Part shown: piece after piece, positions 1 through 11,951 of the stretch
How positions within the stretch are numbered: the first letter of the stretch is position 1
Layout: each line of letters opens with the position of its first letter
Origin: Linum tenue
Lineage: Eukaryota > Streptophyta > Magnoliopsida > Malpighiales > Linaceae
Reading direction: 5' to 3'
Assembly (NCBI GenBank): GCA_946122785.1
Contig: CAMGYJ010000002.1
Coordinates: 15,326,839-15,390,838, forward strand
Length of the DNA stretch: 64,000 nucleotides
Translations under genes and position numbers: made by a program
The notes under the pieces: generated by a model
Databases searched by the model: none
Seen by the model: the letters and a program-made list of their open reading frames with translations, nothing else
Told to the model about the DNA's origin: nothing

Positions 1-2109
1 ACAAGACCAGATAAGGACGAAATTTGTCGAAGGCAAATACCACTGCGAGCAGCTCCTTCTCCATAGTGGTGTAGTTCTCCTGGGCATCATTTAGGGTCTT
101 CGAGGTGTAGTTCGCCTCTGCCCCAAGACAGCTCCAACAACAAAGTCACTGGCGTCGCACATCAGCTCAAATGGTAGGGACCAGTCAGGAACAACCATGA
201 TGGGAGCTTGGGTGAGCTTCTCCTTCAAGGTTGTGAACGCCGCTGTGCATGACTCAATGAACTGGAAGGGGGCATCCTTCTCAAGAAGCTTAGTCAGGGG
301 AAGGGCGATCTTCGAGAAATCCTTGATGAACCGCTGGTAGAACCCTACATGGCCTAGAAAGCTCCGGATCCCTTTAACAGATGTGGGAGGAGGCAGCTTG
401 CTGATAGTCTCAATCTTCGCTTTGTCCACCTCAATCCCCATCTTGGAGATCTTATGCCCAAGAACTATGCCTTCACGAACCATGAAGTGACACTACTCCC
501 AACTCAATGCCAGGTTCGTTTCTTCACACCGTTTAAGGCGAGCTCCAGGTTGTGGAGACAGTGAGAGAATGAATCTCCATAAACCGAGAAATCGTCCATA
601 AACACCTCCATAATCTCGCCGACCAGACGATCAAATATGGCGAGCATGCATCGCTGAAAAGTGGTGGGGGCGTTACATAGCCCAAACGGGATCCTCCGGT
701 AGGCAAATGTGCCAAAGGGACAGGTGAAAGTGGTCTTTGCCTGGTCCTCCGGTGCAATGGGTATCTGGAAGTACCCGGACATCCCATCCAGGAAACAGTA
801 GAACTCGTGCCCCGCCAGTCTCTCCAGCATCTAGTCAATGAACGGCAGCGGGAAGTGGTCCTTCCGGGTGGCGTCGTTGAGACGCCGGTAATCAATGCAG
901 ACACGGTACCCAGTCACCGTGCGCATCGGGATGAGCTCATTCTTCTCGTTAGGCACCACAGTCATCCCACCCTTTTTTGGGTACCACCTGGGTGGGACTG
1001 ACCCACTCGTTGTCGGAAATGGCGAAGATGATCCCCGCGTCCAGCAGCTTCACGATCTCTGCCCGAACCACAGCCTCCAGGTTCGGTGTCAGTCTCCTCT
1101 GCGGCTGTCTCACTGGCCTCATCTCATCCTCCATCAGTATCCGGTGGGAGCAGAAGGAGGGGCTGATCCCCCGGATATCTGTCATCTTCCACGCTAGAGC
1201 ACGCTCGTGCCGCTTCAGCAAGGCCACCAATCTGTCCTTCTGCTCGGGTGTGAGGGACGAGCTGATGATGACTGGAAGCTTATTCCCCTCCCGGAGAAAT
1301 GCATACTCCAAGTGATGAGGGAGGGGTTTAAGCTCCAGCTCTGGTGGTTCTTCCAAGGAGGTAGCGATGCGGGCGGAGGATGAGATCGGTTTGAACCGCC
1401 TGTCGCCCTCCAAGAACGGGCCACTCTCCAGCGCGGCCAATTGCTCCGCCAGCTGCGGCTCCTGCGATGCCTGCTCACCTAGCAAAATACAACGCTCAAG
1501 AGCATCGTCAGTACCCGCACTCGTGATAGCGAGTGCGGTCTCAAAATCAGCAATCACATCACAGTAATCTATGTCATCATGCAAATGAGAATGCTTCCCA
1601 TTCTCAGACACAGAAAAAGTAGCCTGTTCATCACCAGCACGCAGGATTAATTTACCACTATGCACATCAATAAGCGCCTTGGGGGTGGCGAGAAACGGCC
1701 TACCCAAAATCAAAGATACATCCACATCCTCATTTATAACAAAGTCAACAGGATATGTGAATGCACCTACATTAACAAGTAGATCCTCAATGATACCCCT
1801 AGGATGCACGATAGAACGATCAGCTAACTGAATGCTCATCCTAGTAGCTCTAGGTTCACCTAGGTCTAGCTTCTTAAACAATTTATAGGGCATGACATTT
1901 ATGCTAGCGCCTAGGTCCGCCAAGGACTTTCCTACATGCATGCTGCCAATAACAAGAGGGATAGTGAAACTCCCTTGTTCTTTGCGCTTCTCGGGCTGCT
2001 TGTTCTGCAGGATAGCAGAACACTCCTCGCTCAGCATCACTGTCGAGAGATCCCCAAGTTTCTTCTTGTTGGTGAGGAGATCTTTCATGAACTTGGCATA
2101 CTTGGGCAT
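1..2109 (-). pseudogene. Athila-like protease/reverse transcriptase/RNase H pseudogene (element A)
   Basis: The frame opening at 2109 carries the aspartic protease signature DLGAS (about 1895), followed by the protease-RT linker and the RT N-terminus up to VPKKG. One extra base in a G/A run near 970-980 then sends it to a stop at 949. The RT core is at 830-504, with the FMDD form of the catalytic YxDD box near 580. The palm/connection domain and the RNase H start are at 483-91, and RNase H continues in another frame at 90-1 (ENYTTMEKELLAVV). Compared with B, a short deletion near 91-110 removes part of RNase H. Dead copy. Confidence 0.92.
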
Positions 2110-3990
2110 CTTCGACAGTGCCTCTTCGACAGTGCCTCCACGAACGGCATGCTAATGTTGACCTGCTTCAACATTGCCATGAACTTGGCAAACTTAGTCT
2201 CCAGCATGTCTTTATGTAAGCGGGTGGGGAAAGGAAGCTGGGGTACATGCTCCTTAACCACTGGCTGTGGAGTGGGAGCAGATGCTTCTTTATCTTCCCC
2301 CACCTCTGCATTACCAGCTGGAAGTGTTGAAGCAGGAAGTGGCTCGTCTCGCCTGGGCTGGGCAGGAACAACAGATATGGTCTTGCCACTCCTGGTAGTG
2401 ATGGCATCCAGCTGCTGGTGAGGGTCACGAGGGTTCGGAACAGTGGTGGCAGGCAGAGTCCCCGGTGCCCTGGTAGTGTTTTGGCGAGCCATGCTTCCCA
2501 TCTGGTTCTGCAAATCTTGCAAAATGGCACCTTGGTTCCTCTGACCTGCCTCCAGTGAGGCTATGCTCTGGTCCAGCCTCGTGACAGCTGCCTGGGTGGA
2601 ATTCATGAATGTCGCTAGGATGTTTTTCAGCTCCGTCATCTGATTATCTGGAGCCGGAGCTGCTGCTGGCTCGGCAAACTGACGCTGGGGCTGCTGGAAT
2701 GGTTGCCCCTGCCTAGGCTGGTAGGGCTGCTGCTGTGGGGCTGGCCCCTGTCGAAGCTGGTAAGGCTACCTCTGCTGAAAACCACCTGCTAGTGCTGGGA
2801 ACCCAGGTGGCTTAGTGGTGTTGCTATTCCAAGCGAAGTAGGGATGCTGGCGCCACCCCTCATTGTATGTATTGCTTTAGGGGTCAAAGCGCCGAGCATT
2901 GGCGATGAAGTCTACCTGCTCTTGGGGAGTAGTAGACTCCCTCATAACCTGGCAATCTTCCACTAGGTGATTTGAGCTCTCACACCACTGACATTGAGCT
3001 ACTGGAATGAGACTGTTGGGCTGCTTCAATGTCTGCACTAACTCGGCTACCTGCTGCTCAAGCCCGGATCTAGCCTCCATGGCGTGCGCACCACGGTCCC
3101 CGGGAATTTCTGCCTCTGCTGCTCTGCCCCCAGGAATGATCTCTGGCAGCCAAGGTATTGATCATCTGGTTCAGTTCGGGTGGAGTCTTAGTAAGAATAT
3201 CCCCTCCTGGGCATAGAGACTCAATCACCCTCTGGCTGTCCGGAGAGAGAGCACTGTAGAAGTTCCCCACTGTGAATGCATCGCTAAAGCCATGATGGGG
3301 ACACTGCCAGAAATACCCCATGTACCGCTCCCAGGCATCACGAAGTGACTTGTCCGGCTCTTGGCGGAAGTGAGTGATCTCCCGCTGGATCTCTGTAGTC
3401 TTCGATGCCGGATAGTACCTGTGCACGAACTTATCAGCCACATCGTCCCAAGAGGTGATGGACAGTGGGGGCTGGGTCTCCAACCACCTCTTAGCATTCC
3501 CCGCCAGAGAATGGGGGAAGAGGTGAAGGCAGATTGCGTCATCAGGAACACCGTTTAGCTTGAACCTATTTGTTAGCTGCAGAAAACGGGAAAGATGCAC
3601 CCTTGCCTCCTCATCCTTCAAGCCATGGAACTGGATAGATGATGTAATGAGTTGAATCCAACATGGCTTGATCTCGAAGTTATTCGCTGGAATGGGCGGA
3701 TAGAGGATGATCGGGCGGATGTCAGCAATCCGTGGAGTATAATAGTACTCCAAGGTGGGACCAGGCGGTGGTGGTGGATGCTGATTCACCAAGGGAGCCT
3801 GACGAGCATTCCCCGGGTGTGGGTTGTCTTCTCGTTCCATCTCGTACTCTTCCTCCGAATCGCTGCTCAAGTGGCCGTCTATGCGCTCTTCCGTAGCTAG
3901 TCTAGCTCGCTGTTGTCTCCTAAGTTGGCGGCAAGTGCGTTCAAACTCTGGATCCAACGGCAGTAAACCTCCTGACTGGCTACGGGTCAT
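2110..3990 (-). pseudogene. Athila-like gag pseudogene (element A)
   Basis: Gag forms the particle that packages element RNA. The start Met at 3990 begins MTRSQSGG, as in the gag genes of elements B and C. The retrotransposon gag domain lies at about residues 100-250. A frameshift near 3070-3080 moves the reading into another frame, where a CCHC knuckle (CX2CX4HX4C, CQWC...H...C) follows at about 2960-3000. More stops occur at 2877 and 2767. A direct duplication of about 14 bp (TTCGACAGTGCCTC repeated) at 2109-2136 shifts the frame just before the protease. Element B has this stretch once, so the duplication arose in A. Not functional. Confidence 0.9.
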
Positions 3991-4114
3991 GCACTATCTG
4001 CACACACTCAAGCAATGCAAACCCGTGAAGGCACAAGTGGGAAAGAACAAGCAACCAATGCGAAAATGAAAATGCAAAAGTAACAGAAATCACTTTTCTT
4101 CAACAACCTAGCCA

Positions 4115-4132
4115 TCCCCGGCAACGGCGCCA
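4115..4132 (-). promoter_or_regulatory. Primer-binding site of element A, tRNA-Asp type
   Basis: On the minus strand this reads TGGCGCCGTTGCCGGGGA, complementary to the 3' end of plant tRNA-Asp(GTC) including its CCA. A 6-nt spacer separates it from the LTR end. tRNA-Asp priming is usual in the Athila lineage. Confidence 0.9.
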
Positions 4133-4138
4133 AAAACT

Positions 4139-5461
4139 TGACTCACTCCTACTGTCACTCTAGAAAATGGCCAAGTGTAACCACTTCCTAAAGCGTAGTA
4201 TAGCGGGTTTGGGTTTTAATGTCAACCCGGGTCCTAGATTTGATGACTACTCGGTGAATTCTTGTTATCTAGCAGTGAAACTTTAGTGCAGATTCAGGCA
4301 AACAAAAACACAAAGCAAGTTAAACGGTTGTTTTCAGGTCAAGAGAGGTCACCCGGATATGGTTACCCTAGACTGCAGTGAAGCCGGATTGCAATTTACC
4401 AAGTTCAATTTCTATGATAGTTATACTGCGGAAGGTTCTTAAACAGTCTGAAGTCTAGACTAAAGGTCTCCAGACCCTCTCAATCTGAGTCTCTAGTGGG
4501 CGACTAACCTCCACCGGAGTAAACAGATTGAGGCCCTAACGAACAAAACCTCCACTACCGAACTGAATTCGGTACAGAATAGTGAATTGGCTCCTCGACT
4601 AAAGTCACCAATTCCCTACCTTCAATCAAGGGTGCTCTATCAACCTAGGAAGATATTCTCATTATAGGTTAAAGCAAAAACAACAGGAATTTGATCAGGA
4701 TTCAAGTCATTCAATCATTCAAACCTCAATCGAATATAATCAAATCATAGAATCAGTACTTGGGTTCATACAATCAAACCTAACATACAAATCTAGGGTT
4801 TCCCATACCCAGATGAATGGGAGAACTACTCCATGGAGAAAGAAGCAAAAGCAGATTCAGACGCGGAAATCATACTGTGAAGGATGGATTTCTGCTCCTG
4901 GACGTTGATCGGCAATCCTCCAAGCTCAAGCCAAGCTCCAATGGTGATGAAGATCAAGATAGGGCACTTGGGAACTCTTGTTTGTCGCTTTCTCTCTCTA
5001 AGAATTTCTCTGTCTCTCTAAAACTCCGAACCCCCTCTCTTTTGGCTGAAATCTGCCTAAAAGGGCATCACTGGGCAAAACACGGTCGAGGGCACGGCCG
5101 TGCTTTGCTCCATCCCGCCCGTGTTTTGGGAAAACACGGGCGTGCTTGATGATGGACACGGCCGTGTTTTGGGTCAGCCCCGCCCGTGTTTTGAGCTGGT
5201 GTAGGACAACCGTGGAGAAAGCCTCGGCAGTAAAAGCACGGTCCAGGAACACGGTCGTGCTTTGATTTATGCGCGCCCGTGCTTTGGCTCCAGCTCGACC
5301 GAATGACTTCCGAATGCCCCGAAACTCGTGCTTAGCCTTTCCTTCGACGTCCGGGACCTGAAATGTGACAAAGTAGCACAAACCGACGTAAAATAGGCAA
5401 AAAATACACGACTATGCTCCACAACGGATAAGAACTAAGGGTGCAAACATGTGCAATTTCA
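4139..5461 (-). repeat. 5' LTR of element A
   Basis: It begins (plus strand) TGACTCACTCC next to the PBS and aligns over most of its length with the LTRs of element C, including the shared block CACTTCCTAAAGCGTAGTAT. The distal end is degraded: the usual CGGTCTATCA terminus is replaced near 5461, so this boundary is approximate. Positions 5078-5290 hold CACGGCCGTG-type dyads. To the right the LTR is followed almost at once by 3' noncoding sequence of another element (D), with no polypurine tract between. The original junction has therefore been deleted or recombined. Confidence 0.8.
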
Positions 5462-6371
5462 TCGTTATAACTTGTCCGGAGATATTAAACACGGGTTTAG
5501 ATGATTGGCTATGGTCTTGGACATTGGGAAAAGTCCTTTTTGGTGGTGGAAGAATTCATTACACAAGGTTCCACAGTTCCAAAACCAACATAGAAACATT
5601 CATTCATTTGCTCAGAAACACTATCTAATGAGCATGATTAAGATTTTAGTGGTGGCTTTCTTTTGCTTTCATTTGTTTTTTTCTTTTTTGTTGAGAGAGC
5701 CACCACTTTTACACATTCTTTTATCCTTGAAAGAAAATGACCAAATTTTAAGAACTACCTCCAACCCTCATATTATTTCCAGCAGAAAACATGCAAAAAC
5801 CACTCCGTGGAACCTCAAAGAGATGCAAAAGGATGATTTTCCATTGTAGACACAAAAAAAGAAAGTTACACGACTCAAAGGGGCTTACTAGAGGGTATGA
5901 CATACCATGATAATTAATTTGGTCGTGAGCTAATCCTATGCCTCCATCAACCTAACTAGTGGCAACGTGAATGCTACACATCATGGAAGAGGGATCTAAC
6001 GCACAAGAAAGAAACCAGCAGGATCAATTCTCACGGGGCTACCTATATGCTCTATCTCTCATTCTGATTCCCTGAACTAGATGCATAAATGATTGTAGAA
6101 AATGAGTGATCAATCCAAGTCACAGTTGGTAAGCAAACAATTAAAAAACTGAGCCCCTACACAACTCTACTGACGTCTCAGTCATCATTATAGGTTGTCT
6201 TAGTCACAAACAAGTTATCATGCATCAATGCTACAACCAATTGATTCACCACATAAAACCACAGTGCCCATATGATCATGCAAACATTAGTACTTGGAAT
6301 CCTCAAATCTCGAGATTTGGACAGCAAACTAGGCTCCAAGCACACAAAAAGTTCCGATAAACACAAAGCAA

Positions 6372-6384
6372 CCCCCACACTTAA
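6372..6384 (-). promoter_or_regulatory. Internal polypurine-tract-like core (element D)
   Basis: The minus strand reads TTAAGTGTGGGGG, the same 13-nt core as the 3' PPT of elements C and E. Here it sits far from any LTR, embedded in the conserved block about 30 nt from CAATGTCGATC. It could be a second plus-strand priming site or simply duplicated sequence. Confidence 0.45.
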
Positions 6385-6609
6385 GATCGACATTGCCCTC
6401 AATTGAGCAGAGGGAAGGCAACGAATTTACCAGGAACAGACTAACGAAGGCAATGACTGGAGAGTGGACCAATCCAAAGGCACAGAGCTAGAGTCATCAA
6501 AACACACTGGGTGATAGATAAAATAGATCATAGTTCCATGTGCACAATCCAAAACAGAAACAAAAGAAAAATCAACAATAGAGTCGGAGTATGGAAAGAA
6601 AGAAAAACA

Positions 6610-7567
6610 CTAAACCCAGAAACCCAAGATGGGATTAGCCGGAGCTAACCTAGTACTCATAGCTTGCATCGCCAGCTGGAGGTGGGTACTAAAAGCAGCA
6701 GAGTCCATGCCAAAGTAGTGCATCATGTAGTGCTTCCCTAAAATTTTCCAGCACATACCATCTCTCTCATGATCGAGGCGGCTGTTAAAGTGCTCCTGTT
6801 CTATGAGAATCAACTTGTTCTGACGAGCAATGATCGCCAACTGATCATCAATAGAAGCAGTGGGGGCACCAAAAGGCCCGATAGAAGAGCTGGCTGCAGA
6901 AGGACTGGTGGGTTCTTGGGCACGACAGGCTGGTCAACGGGGCCCATGGAAAACTCTAGTATCACCCACCTCAGGTAGGTCGGCTTCATTAGGAGCAGGA
7001 GCTGGCGCTGAAGAGAGTCTCGACTGAAATGTACAGGTGGTTGGGGCAGAGTGAAGCTAGTGAGATCGATCTCATAGTATACTGAGCCAAAGTAGTGATC
7101 ACAGGCTCACAAACAAGAGCATGGTCGCAACCAGTAGCTTTGGTGATCGTCCTCGCAATCATCCTCTCAAAGAAATGTTGATCCTGGAAGGTAGGAGTAT
7201 CTGGTATCTCGATGGCAATGTGGCAAGCAACCGGATGGAGAAGGTTAAGGGCCTTGGCGAAGTCGTCATAACTGAGGGAATGAGCATCCCCTCCAAGAGT
7301 GAAGTGAATGGCGTGTGTTCCTGCTCGCCCCTGGTAGTGGTGGAAGGTAGAATAGAATTCCCAGACGAGGTCCTTGTACATTATCTCAGAGAAGCAGAGG
7401 AGGCGCCGCCAGGAATAGATACAAACGACAGCCTCCATTGGCTTTCGAGCACCAAACTCCTCAAAGACCTCAAAATCGAGGTGATGATGCTCAAAGAAGG
7501 TGCGAGTCTTGAGTTCCCGCAGAGTCTTCCTCTGCTCTTGGGAAAACAAGTCCAGGCAATCATTCAT
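6610..7567 (-). pseudogene. Env-like ORF3 remnant (putative plant transposon protein domain) of element D
   Basis: ATG at 7567 opens a 192-codon frame ending at 6989. The central part (around LVWEFYSTFHHY and IHFTLGG) has the pattern of the downstream ORF found in Athila and SIRE-like elements, variously called env-like or 'putative plant transposon protein'. The function is unknown. A second frame at 6840-6610 (repeated charged residues around LILIEQEHFNSRLDHERD) looks like its C-terminal continuation after a frameshift. A good splice acceptor (TTTGGTTGCAG) lies 4 nt before the ATG. No transmembrane segment is convincing. Related copies are at 11952-13100 and 57854-58408. Confidence 0.6.
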
Positions 7568-8469
7568 GGTTCTGCAACCAAAGATAGAAAACGCACATGT
7601 GCCATACATATAAGAGAGGTCAACGATGAGGAACAAGATAAACCATACTTTAAGCCCTGGAAACAAAAGATTCGGAATGAGGACTAGGCTCCAAGTGAGG
7701 TACACATGGACATCCAAGACAATTGTTCCACCATGCAAGCACCATTATAAAAATTCTCGTCATAGAAGCACCATACAAAGCAATTTCCACCATTTAAAAC
7801 ATGCAATCAGTAGGCCAACTCGGTCAAGTCAACATAAAAACATCAAGGCAAGCACGCAAAACCAAAGGCCTACATAAATCTTTCAAATTAAGCTCAATTC
7901 CCAAATTCCTCACCTATAACCTTAGGTATCAATCCTTCAAAATTAGACAAGATAAGAAGAGCAACACATCTGGAGGCTCAAGTGCATACAGGAGAAAGGT
8001 GACCAGAAGGAAATACATCACAATAATCGAAGGAAAACTGCCCGAGAGCTCACTAGAGTCTCGCTTCCAGAGACTCGACCACCGCCAAAATGGAGCTAAA
8101 TGTTGGGGAATGGGAGCCTGGATGCCATGAACTCGGTGGTGGTCTCGGTTTTTAATTTAGTGGTCAAAGGAGGGAGATTTGGCCAAAAATTGCTGGATAG
8201 AGAGATGTGCGATTTTTTGGCGGGGCGGAGAGAGATAATACGGCCGCTTTAGGGGTTTTAAAGGGCTAGGGTAAATTAAGGGCGGCAAAAAGCATGACTG
8301 TACTTTACTTCCAGCTGCCCGTAATTTTAATTTCGCCGTACTCTCAAGGACGAGAGCAGGCAGAGGAGAAAGGAAAATTACGGGCAAGGGGGAAAGAAAC
8401 ACGACCGTGTTTCTCTTCCCCGTGCTCATGCTTTTAAGTGCTAGCCTGCCCTGCCAAAAACTCCAAACT

Positions 8470-9240
8470 GGAATTTCAAACAATCATGCGGTGAGGTGTT
8501 GGTTAATTTGTCATCGGCCGGAAGAAGTTATCTTGTCGAGGCTGACCGTTTCTGCTGTCAACGGGAGATGAACTAACATTTACAGAATTGTGATTGCGAT
8601 TTGGATTACCGCCATCTAGTGGCAGACCTCTAGATTGAATTATTGGTGTGGTTAAAAATTTTCTAAACTCATCAAAATCATTTTTGTTCTTATTAACCAC
8701 TTCAAATAAATTACTCAGATGACTATTTACTCGAGAATTAAGACACTCAATTTCTTAGTTTACCTAATGAGAAGAAGCTCTAGCCTCCTCCATCATGCGA
8801 TGGTTATCCACTATCATTTTGCGATCCTTTGTGGCTCAACGGTTCTTAGCCACCAGCTTACAGTTCTCCTCCATCATCTGACAAAGGATCCCCACTACAT
8901 CACTAATATCTCCACTAGGCAGGACCGTTAGTAGGATCTCAACCCCACCATTGTTTCAGGCCACCGCCTCTGATACTTGGCCATGTTCAGTGTTGGCCAC
9001 ATGCTCCTCCAAAAAACCAACCGGAGTGTCCCCTTCTTGATTCCTCCGCCTCTGAGCAATCAAATCAAATTACTGGTCAGACCACTAGTGCCAATTTGTT
9101 TTCTCTGTGAGAAAACTAGAGTTGATAGAATTGATTTTGCACGTTGATTTCTTACAACACGATTGAACAACGCGGCCCACACCTCTTTGAACAAAGTTCT
9201 AACAAGGGTGTTCAATGTTTTTGATAACTACGAGACAGGT
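8470..9240 (-). mobile_element. Fragment of a different LTR retroelement (LTR end and gag N-terminus)
   Basis: Minus-strand reading from about 9110 gives a leader starting ACAAATTGGCACTAGTGG, then a degenerate gag start. It contains lysine/asparagine-rich repeats of the type KMIVDNHRMMEEARASS and then an open stretch at 8700-8503 (FDEFRKFLTTPIIQSRG). The same leader and repeat pattern occurs at 44700-45055, so the two are one family. Several stops interrupt it, and no downstream domain survives. The family is not identified further. Confidence 0.5.
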
Positions 9241-10615
9241 ATACATTAAATTAGCCCTACTCATATGAAGCTATGATGAGGACTGAGATGTGCAGTAGAA
9301 CTATGTAGGGGTTTAGTTTTTCAACTGTTTGCGTACCAACTGTGACTTGATTTAATCACTTGTTCTTGACAGTCGTTTATGCATCTAGTTCAGGGAATTA
9401 GAATGTGAGATAGAGCATATAGGTAGCCATGTGAGATTTGAGCCTGCTCGTTTCATTCTTGTGCGATAGATCCCTCTTCCATGATGTGTAGCATTCACGT
9501 TGTCACTAGCTAAGATGATGGGGGCATAGGATTAGCCCACGACCAAAGTTGACTGTTCTGATGTGTCATATCCCCTAGTCAGCCCCTTTGAGCCGTGTGT
9601 TATCCTTTCTTTTGGTCTCTAATGAAAAAATCACCCTTTTGCATCTTTTAGAAGGTTCCACATAGTGATTTTTACATATTCTCTGCTGTTTCTGCTAAAG
9701 TTGATGTGAGTGTTGGAGGTAGTACTTAAAAGTTGGGCAGGTGTTTGAATTATGTGCAGAAGTGGTGGCTATCTTAAGAACTGGAAAGAAAATGAAAGAA
9801 AAACAAAGAAAAAAAATTGAAAGCAAAAGAGAGCCACTACCAAAAATCTGAATAATGCCCAGTAAGTAGTGTTTCTGAGCAGTCTGGCTTGGAAGTGCTG
9901 ATGTTTATACCTCCTTCGCTCTTGTGCTCTTGAGATATTGAGTATTGCAGAATAGCAGAAAGGAAATACGGGTTTGTTTGACTGTGATTGTGTGGGTTGG
10001 AAATGTGGAACCTTGTGTTATGAATGCTTCCACCACCTAAAAGGCCTTTTCCCCATGTCCAAGACCCTAGCCAGTCATTTGAACCTGTGTCTAAGACCTC
10101 CGGATTAGTTAGTGGTGACACTCCATATGTGAACTCTAGCATTTAGAGGCTGCCATCATGGTGAAGAGATGATAGGGATTGAGAGAAATAGCATGCGCAT
10201 TTTTCGCATCAAATCGTCCTGACCCCACTGGTCGAGAGTGAGTGATTCATTTTCATATTCTTTATACTCTTATACCCCGGTGAGGACCTAGATTGCTCGG
10301 TCTCTGTTCTGATGTCTTGAGTTGGATGCATGAGTTGACTGTTTTGAGTGAGTGGTTGATTCAAGTCTAGGTTGGTTGGTGAACATAAGGGAGACTCTTC
10401 CTTTACTCGATTTGCTGCACTCGAATGTCCTTTGTGGTGGTTGTCCAGGTTGTTATTGCGGTTGTTCATGTGTTGATGTTTGAAAACCAGTACGATTCAC
10501 GTGTTCTGTGCCTTTATGACTTGTCCCCAATGTTGGTTGATTGAAATATGTAACCTTACCTGGTGTCTGACTTGGTTTGCTTGGGGACAAGCAAACGGTT
10601 AAGTGTGGGGGAGTT
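9241..10615 (+). mobile_element. Element E: Athila-like 3' noncoding region ending in a polypurine tract
   Basis: This plus-strand block is the inverted counterpart of 5483-6180 (same GCATCTAGTTCAGGGAAT, TAGGTAGCCATGTGAG and CCTAGTCAGCCCCTTTGAG strings). It runs without a gene to the PPT at 10599-10611 and the LTR start at 10616. Open frames here are short and have no similarity I recognise. Confidence 0.7.
10599..10611 (+). promoter_or_regulatory. 3' polypurine tract of element E
   Basis: TTAAGTGTGGGGG followed by AGTT and the LTR start TGATAGACCG. The arrangement is identical to the 3' end of element C (minus strand, 22239-22257). It marks the plus-strand priming site. Confidence 0.8.
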
Positions 10616-10880
10616 TGATAGACCGTTAATTACACATGTTTTTACCCCTATTCTTACACCGTTTGAGGTGTTGATTCTCGTGTTTTGGGCCGATTTCACG
10701 CTAGGTTGTGCTTGTTTGTGATATTTCAGGTCCTAGTACGTGAATAGAGGCTATGGAGCGAGTTTGTGGTCGATTGGACGAAGATCGGGCGCGTGGCGAG
10801 GTGTCAAGGAAGCCGCACGGGCAGCCCGGGACATCACACGGCCGTGCAAGTTGCACTTGTGGCCTTGTGATTTTTGTGGT
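10616..10880 (+). repeat. Truncated 3' LTR of element E
   Basis: It starts TGATAGACCGTTAATTACAC and aligns with the first ~265 bp of the element B LTR (14144-14405), including the first CACGGCCGTG dyad at about 10836. Similarity stops near 10880, after GTGATTTTTGTGG, and unrelated post-pol DNA follows. The rest of the LTR is deleted. Confidence 0.75.
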
Positions 10881-10968
10881 TTTGCGTTTTAAGGTTGTGT
10901 TGTGATCATTAGGAGGCACGGTGGAATAGGTCAAGTCATAATTTTCTCAGAAGTGCCATGTTTTCACT

Positions 10969-11142
10969 CGAGTTCACGAACGGATTTGAGTGTTCACGGT
11001 CTTACAAGAACGTGAACAAGAAAACGCGTCCGTGAACCAGACACTTCCGCATGTGAACCACCTGTCGACCAACCCCGGTTCACGGACGGACTTGAGTGTT
11101 CACGGTCTCTAAGACTGTGAACAAGCCAACGCATCCGTGAAC
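10969..11142 (+). repeat. Two ~110-bp repeats with GTTCACGG / CCGTGAAC dyads
   Basis: The unit GTTCACGAACGGATTTGAGT...CACGGTCTTACAAGAACGTG...GCGTCCGTGAAC occurs at 10969-11038 and again, diverged, at 11078-11142. Each unit contains inverted GTTCACG and CGTGAAC halves that could pair. The position corresponds to the CACGGCCGTG arrays after pol in element B. Confidence 0.6.
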
Positions 11143-11951
11143 ACTATGCTTCGCCTATAAAAGGTGCGTGAACGGCGACTCTTCACTTCACGACCCAAAT
11201 CTCTCCGGAAAATTCGAATTCTGGCCAGAAAACTGCGAAAATTCGTCGGTTTTTCATTTTTTCACCCATTTCCGGCGAGCAAAACCCAAAACCAATAGCA
11301 TACCCATTCTCCCCACATCAAAACCGGCCTGTGCTGCAATTTTGGAGAGATTGGGGCAAGTTTTCTCCAACAAGGTCGTCGGCAACCACTCTCTGGTATG
11401 TTTTTAGCAGTTTTCACCTTCCTCGCTTGCACCTCACTTCCACCTACGTCCTACTTGAGTCTCCAGGTTGGTTTTTCAGCTCTACTTTGTATAATTTGGG
11501 AGAATTGGATTAGGTAGTAAAATGAGGATGATTTTGTAGTGCCTTGAATGATGAACCTAGAACTAGGGCGAGGAATTAGGCGAATTAGGTTGATTGAATG
11601 TTGAAATGTTGTTGCATGAGCTTAGTTGAGCCTTGGTGGACTTTTGGTGATTCGAATTGCTTTTATTTGTCGATTTTGCTCATCAAGTGCTATTTGTTGA
11701 ATGGGAATGCGTGGTTATGTTTGAATGGTGGTTGGTAACCGTCAAAGCATGGGTTGGCGTTCGAATCCTTTTTGTTGATGAATCGTGAAATACCCACAAC
11801 CATGCCACAGTGGGTTGAGCTTAAATGTTTTGCAATCCATAGTGGAAATAAGTGTGTGTGTGGGGGGGGGGGGGAATTTCTTTTTCCTCCCAATGAGTTG
11901 TGCTTAACGAATATTTCCATGTACGGTGTTTTTTTTGCCAATTTTTGCAGG

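Larger units (their letters stand above)
1..4138 (-). mobile_element. Element A: Athila-lineage Ty3/gypsy internal region, decayed, truncated by window edge
   Basis: This is the minus-strand internal region of an LTR retrotransposon. Read right to left it holds the PBS, gag with a CCHC knuckle, protease, reverse transcriptase and the start of RNase H, and it runs off the window at position 1. The polyprotein closely resembles that of element B (plus strand, 15625-20811) but is broken by frameshifts and stops. No single frame covers more than a third of it. Integrase lies outside the window. The LTR order (5' LTR at 4139-5461, to the right) agrees with minus orientation. It is a dead copy. Confidence 0.93.
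5483..8460 (-). mobile_element. Element D: 3' part of a second Athila-like element (post-pol leader, ORF3, 3' noncoding)
   Basis: Positions 5483-6430 match, in inverted orientation, the plus-strand blocks at 9241-10085 and 13560-14060. Shared strings include the stretches around the conserved CCCTCTT...CATGATG/CATGGAAGAGGG and GCATAGGATTAG motifs. The ORF3 remnant is at 6610-7567, and leader-like DNA with CACGACCGTG dyads at 8150-8460. No gag-pol is present. This is the downstream half of an element whose 3' end was lost at the 5461/5483 junction with LTR A. Confidence 0.75.
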
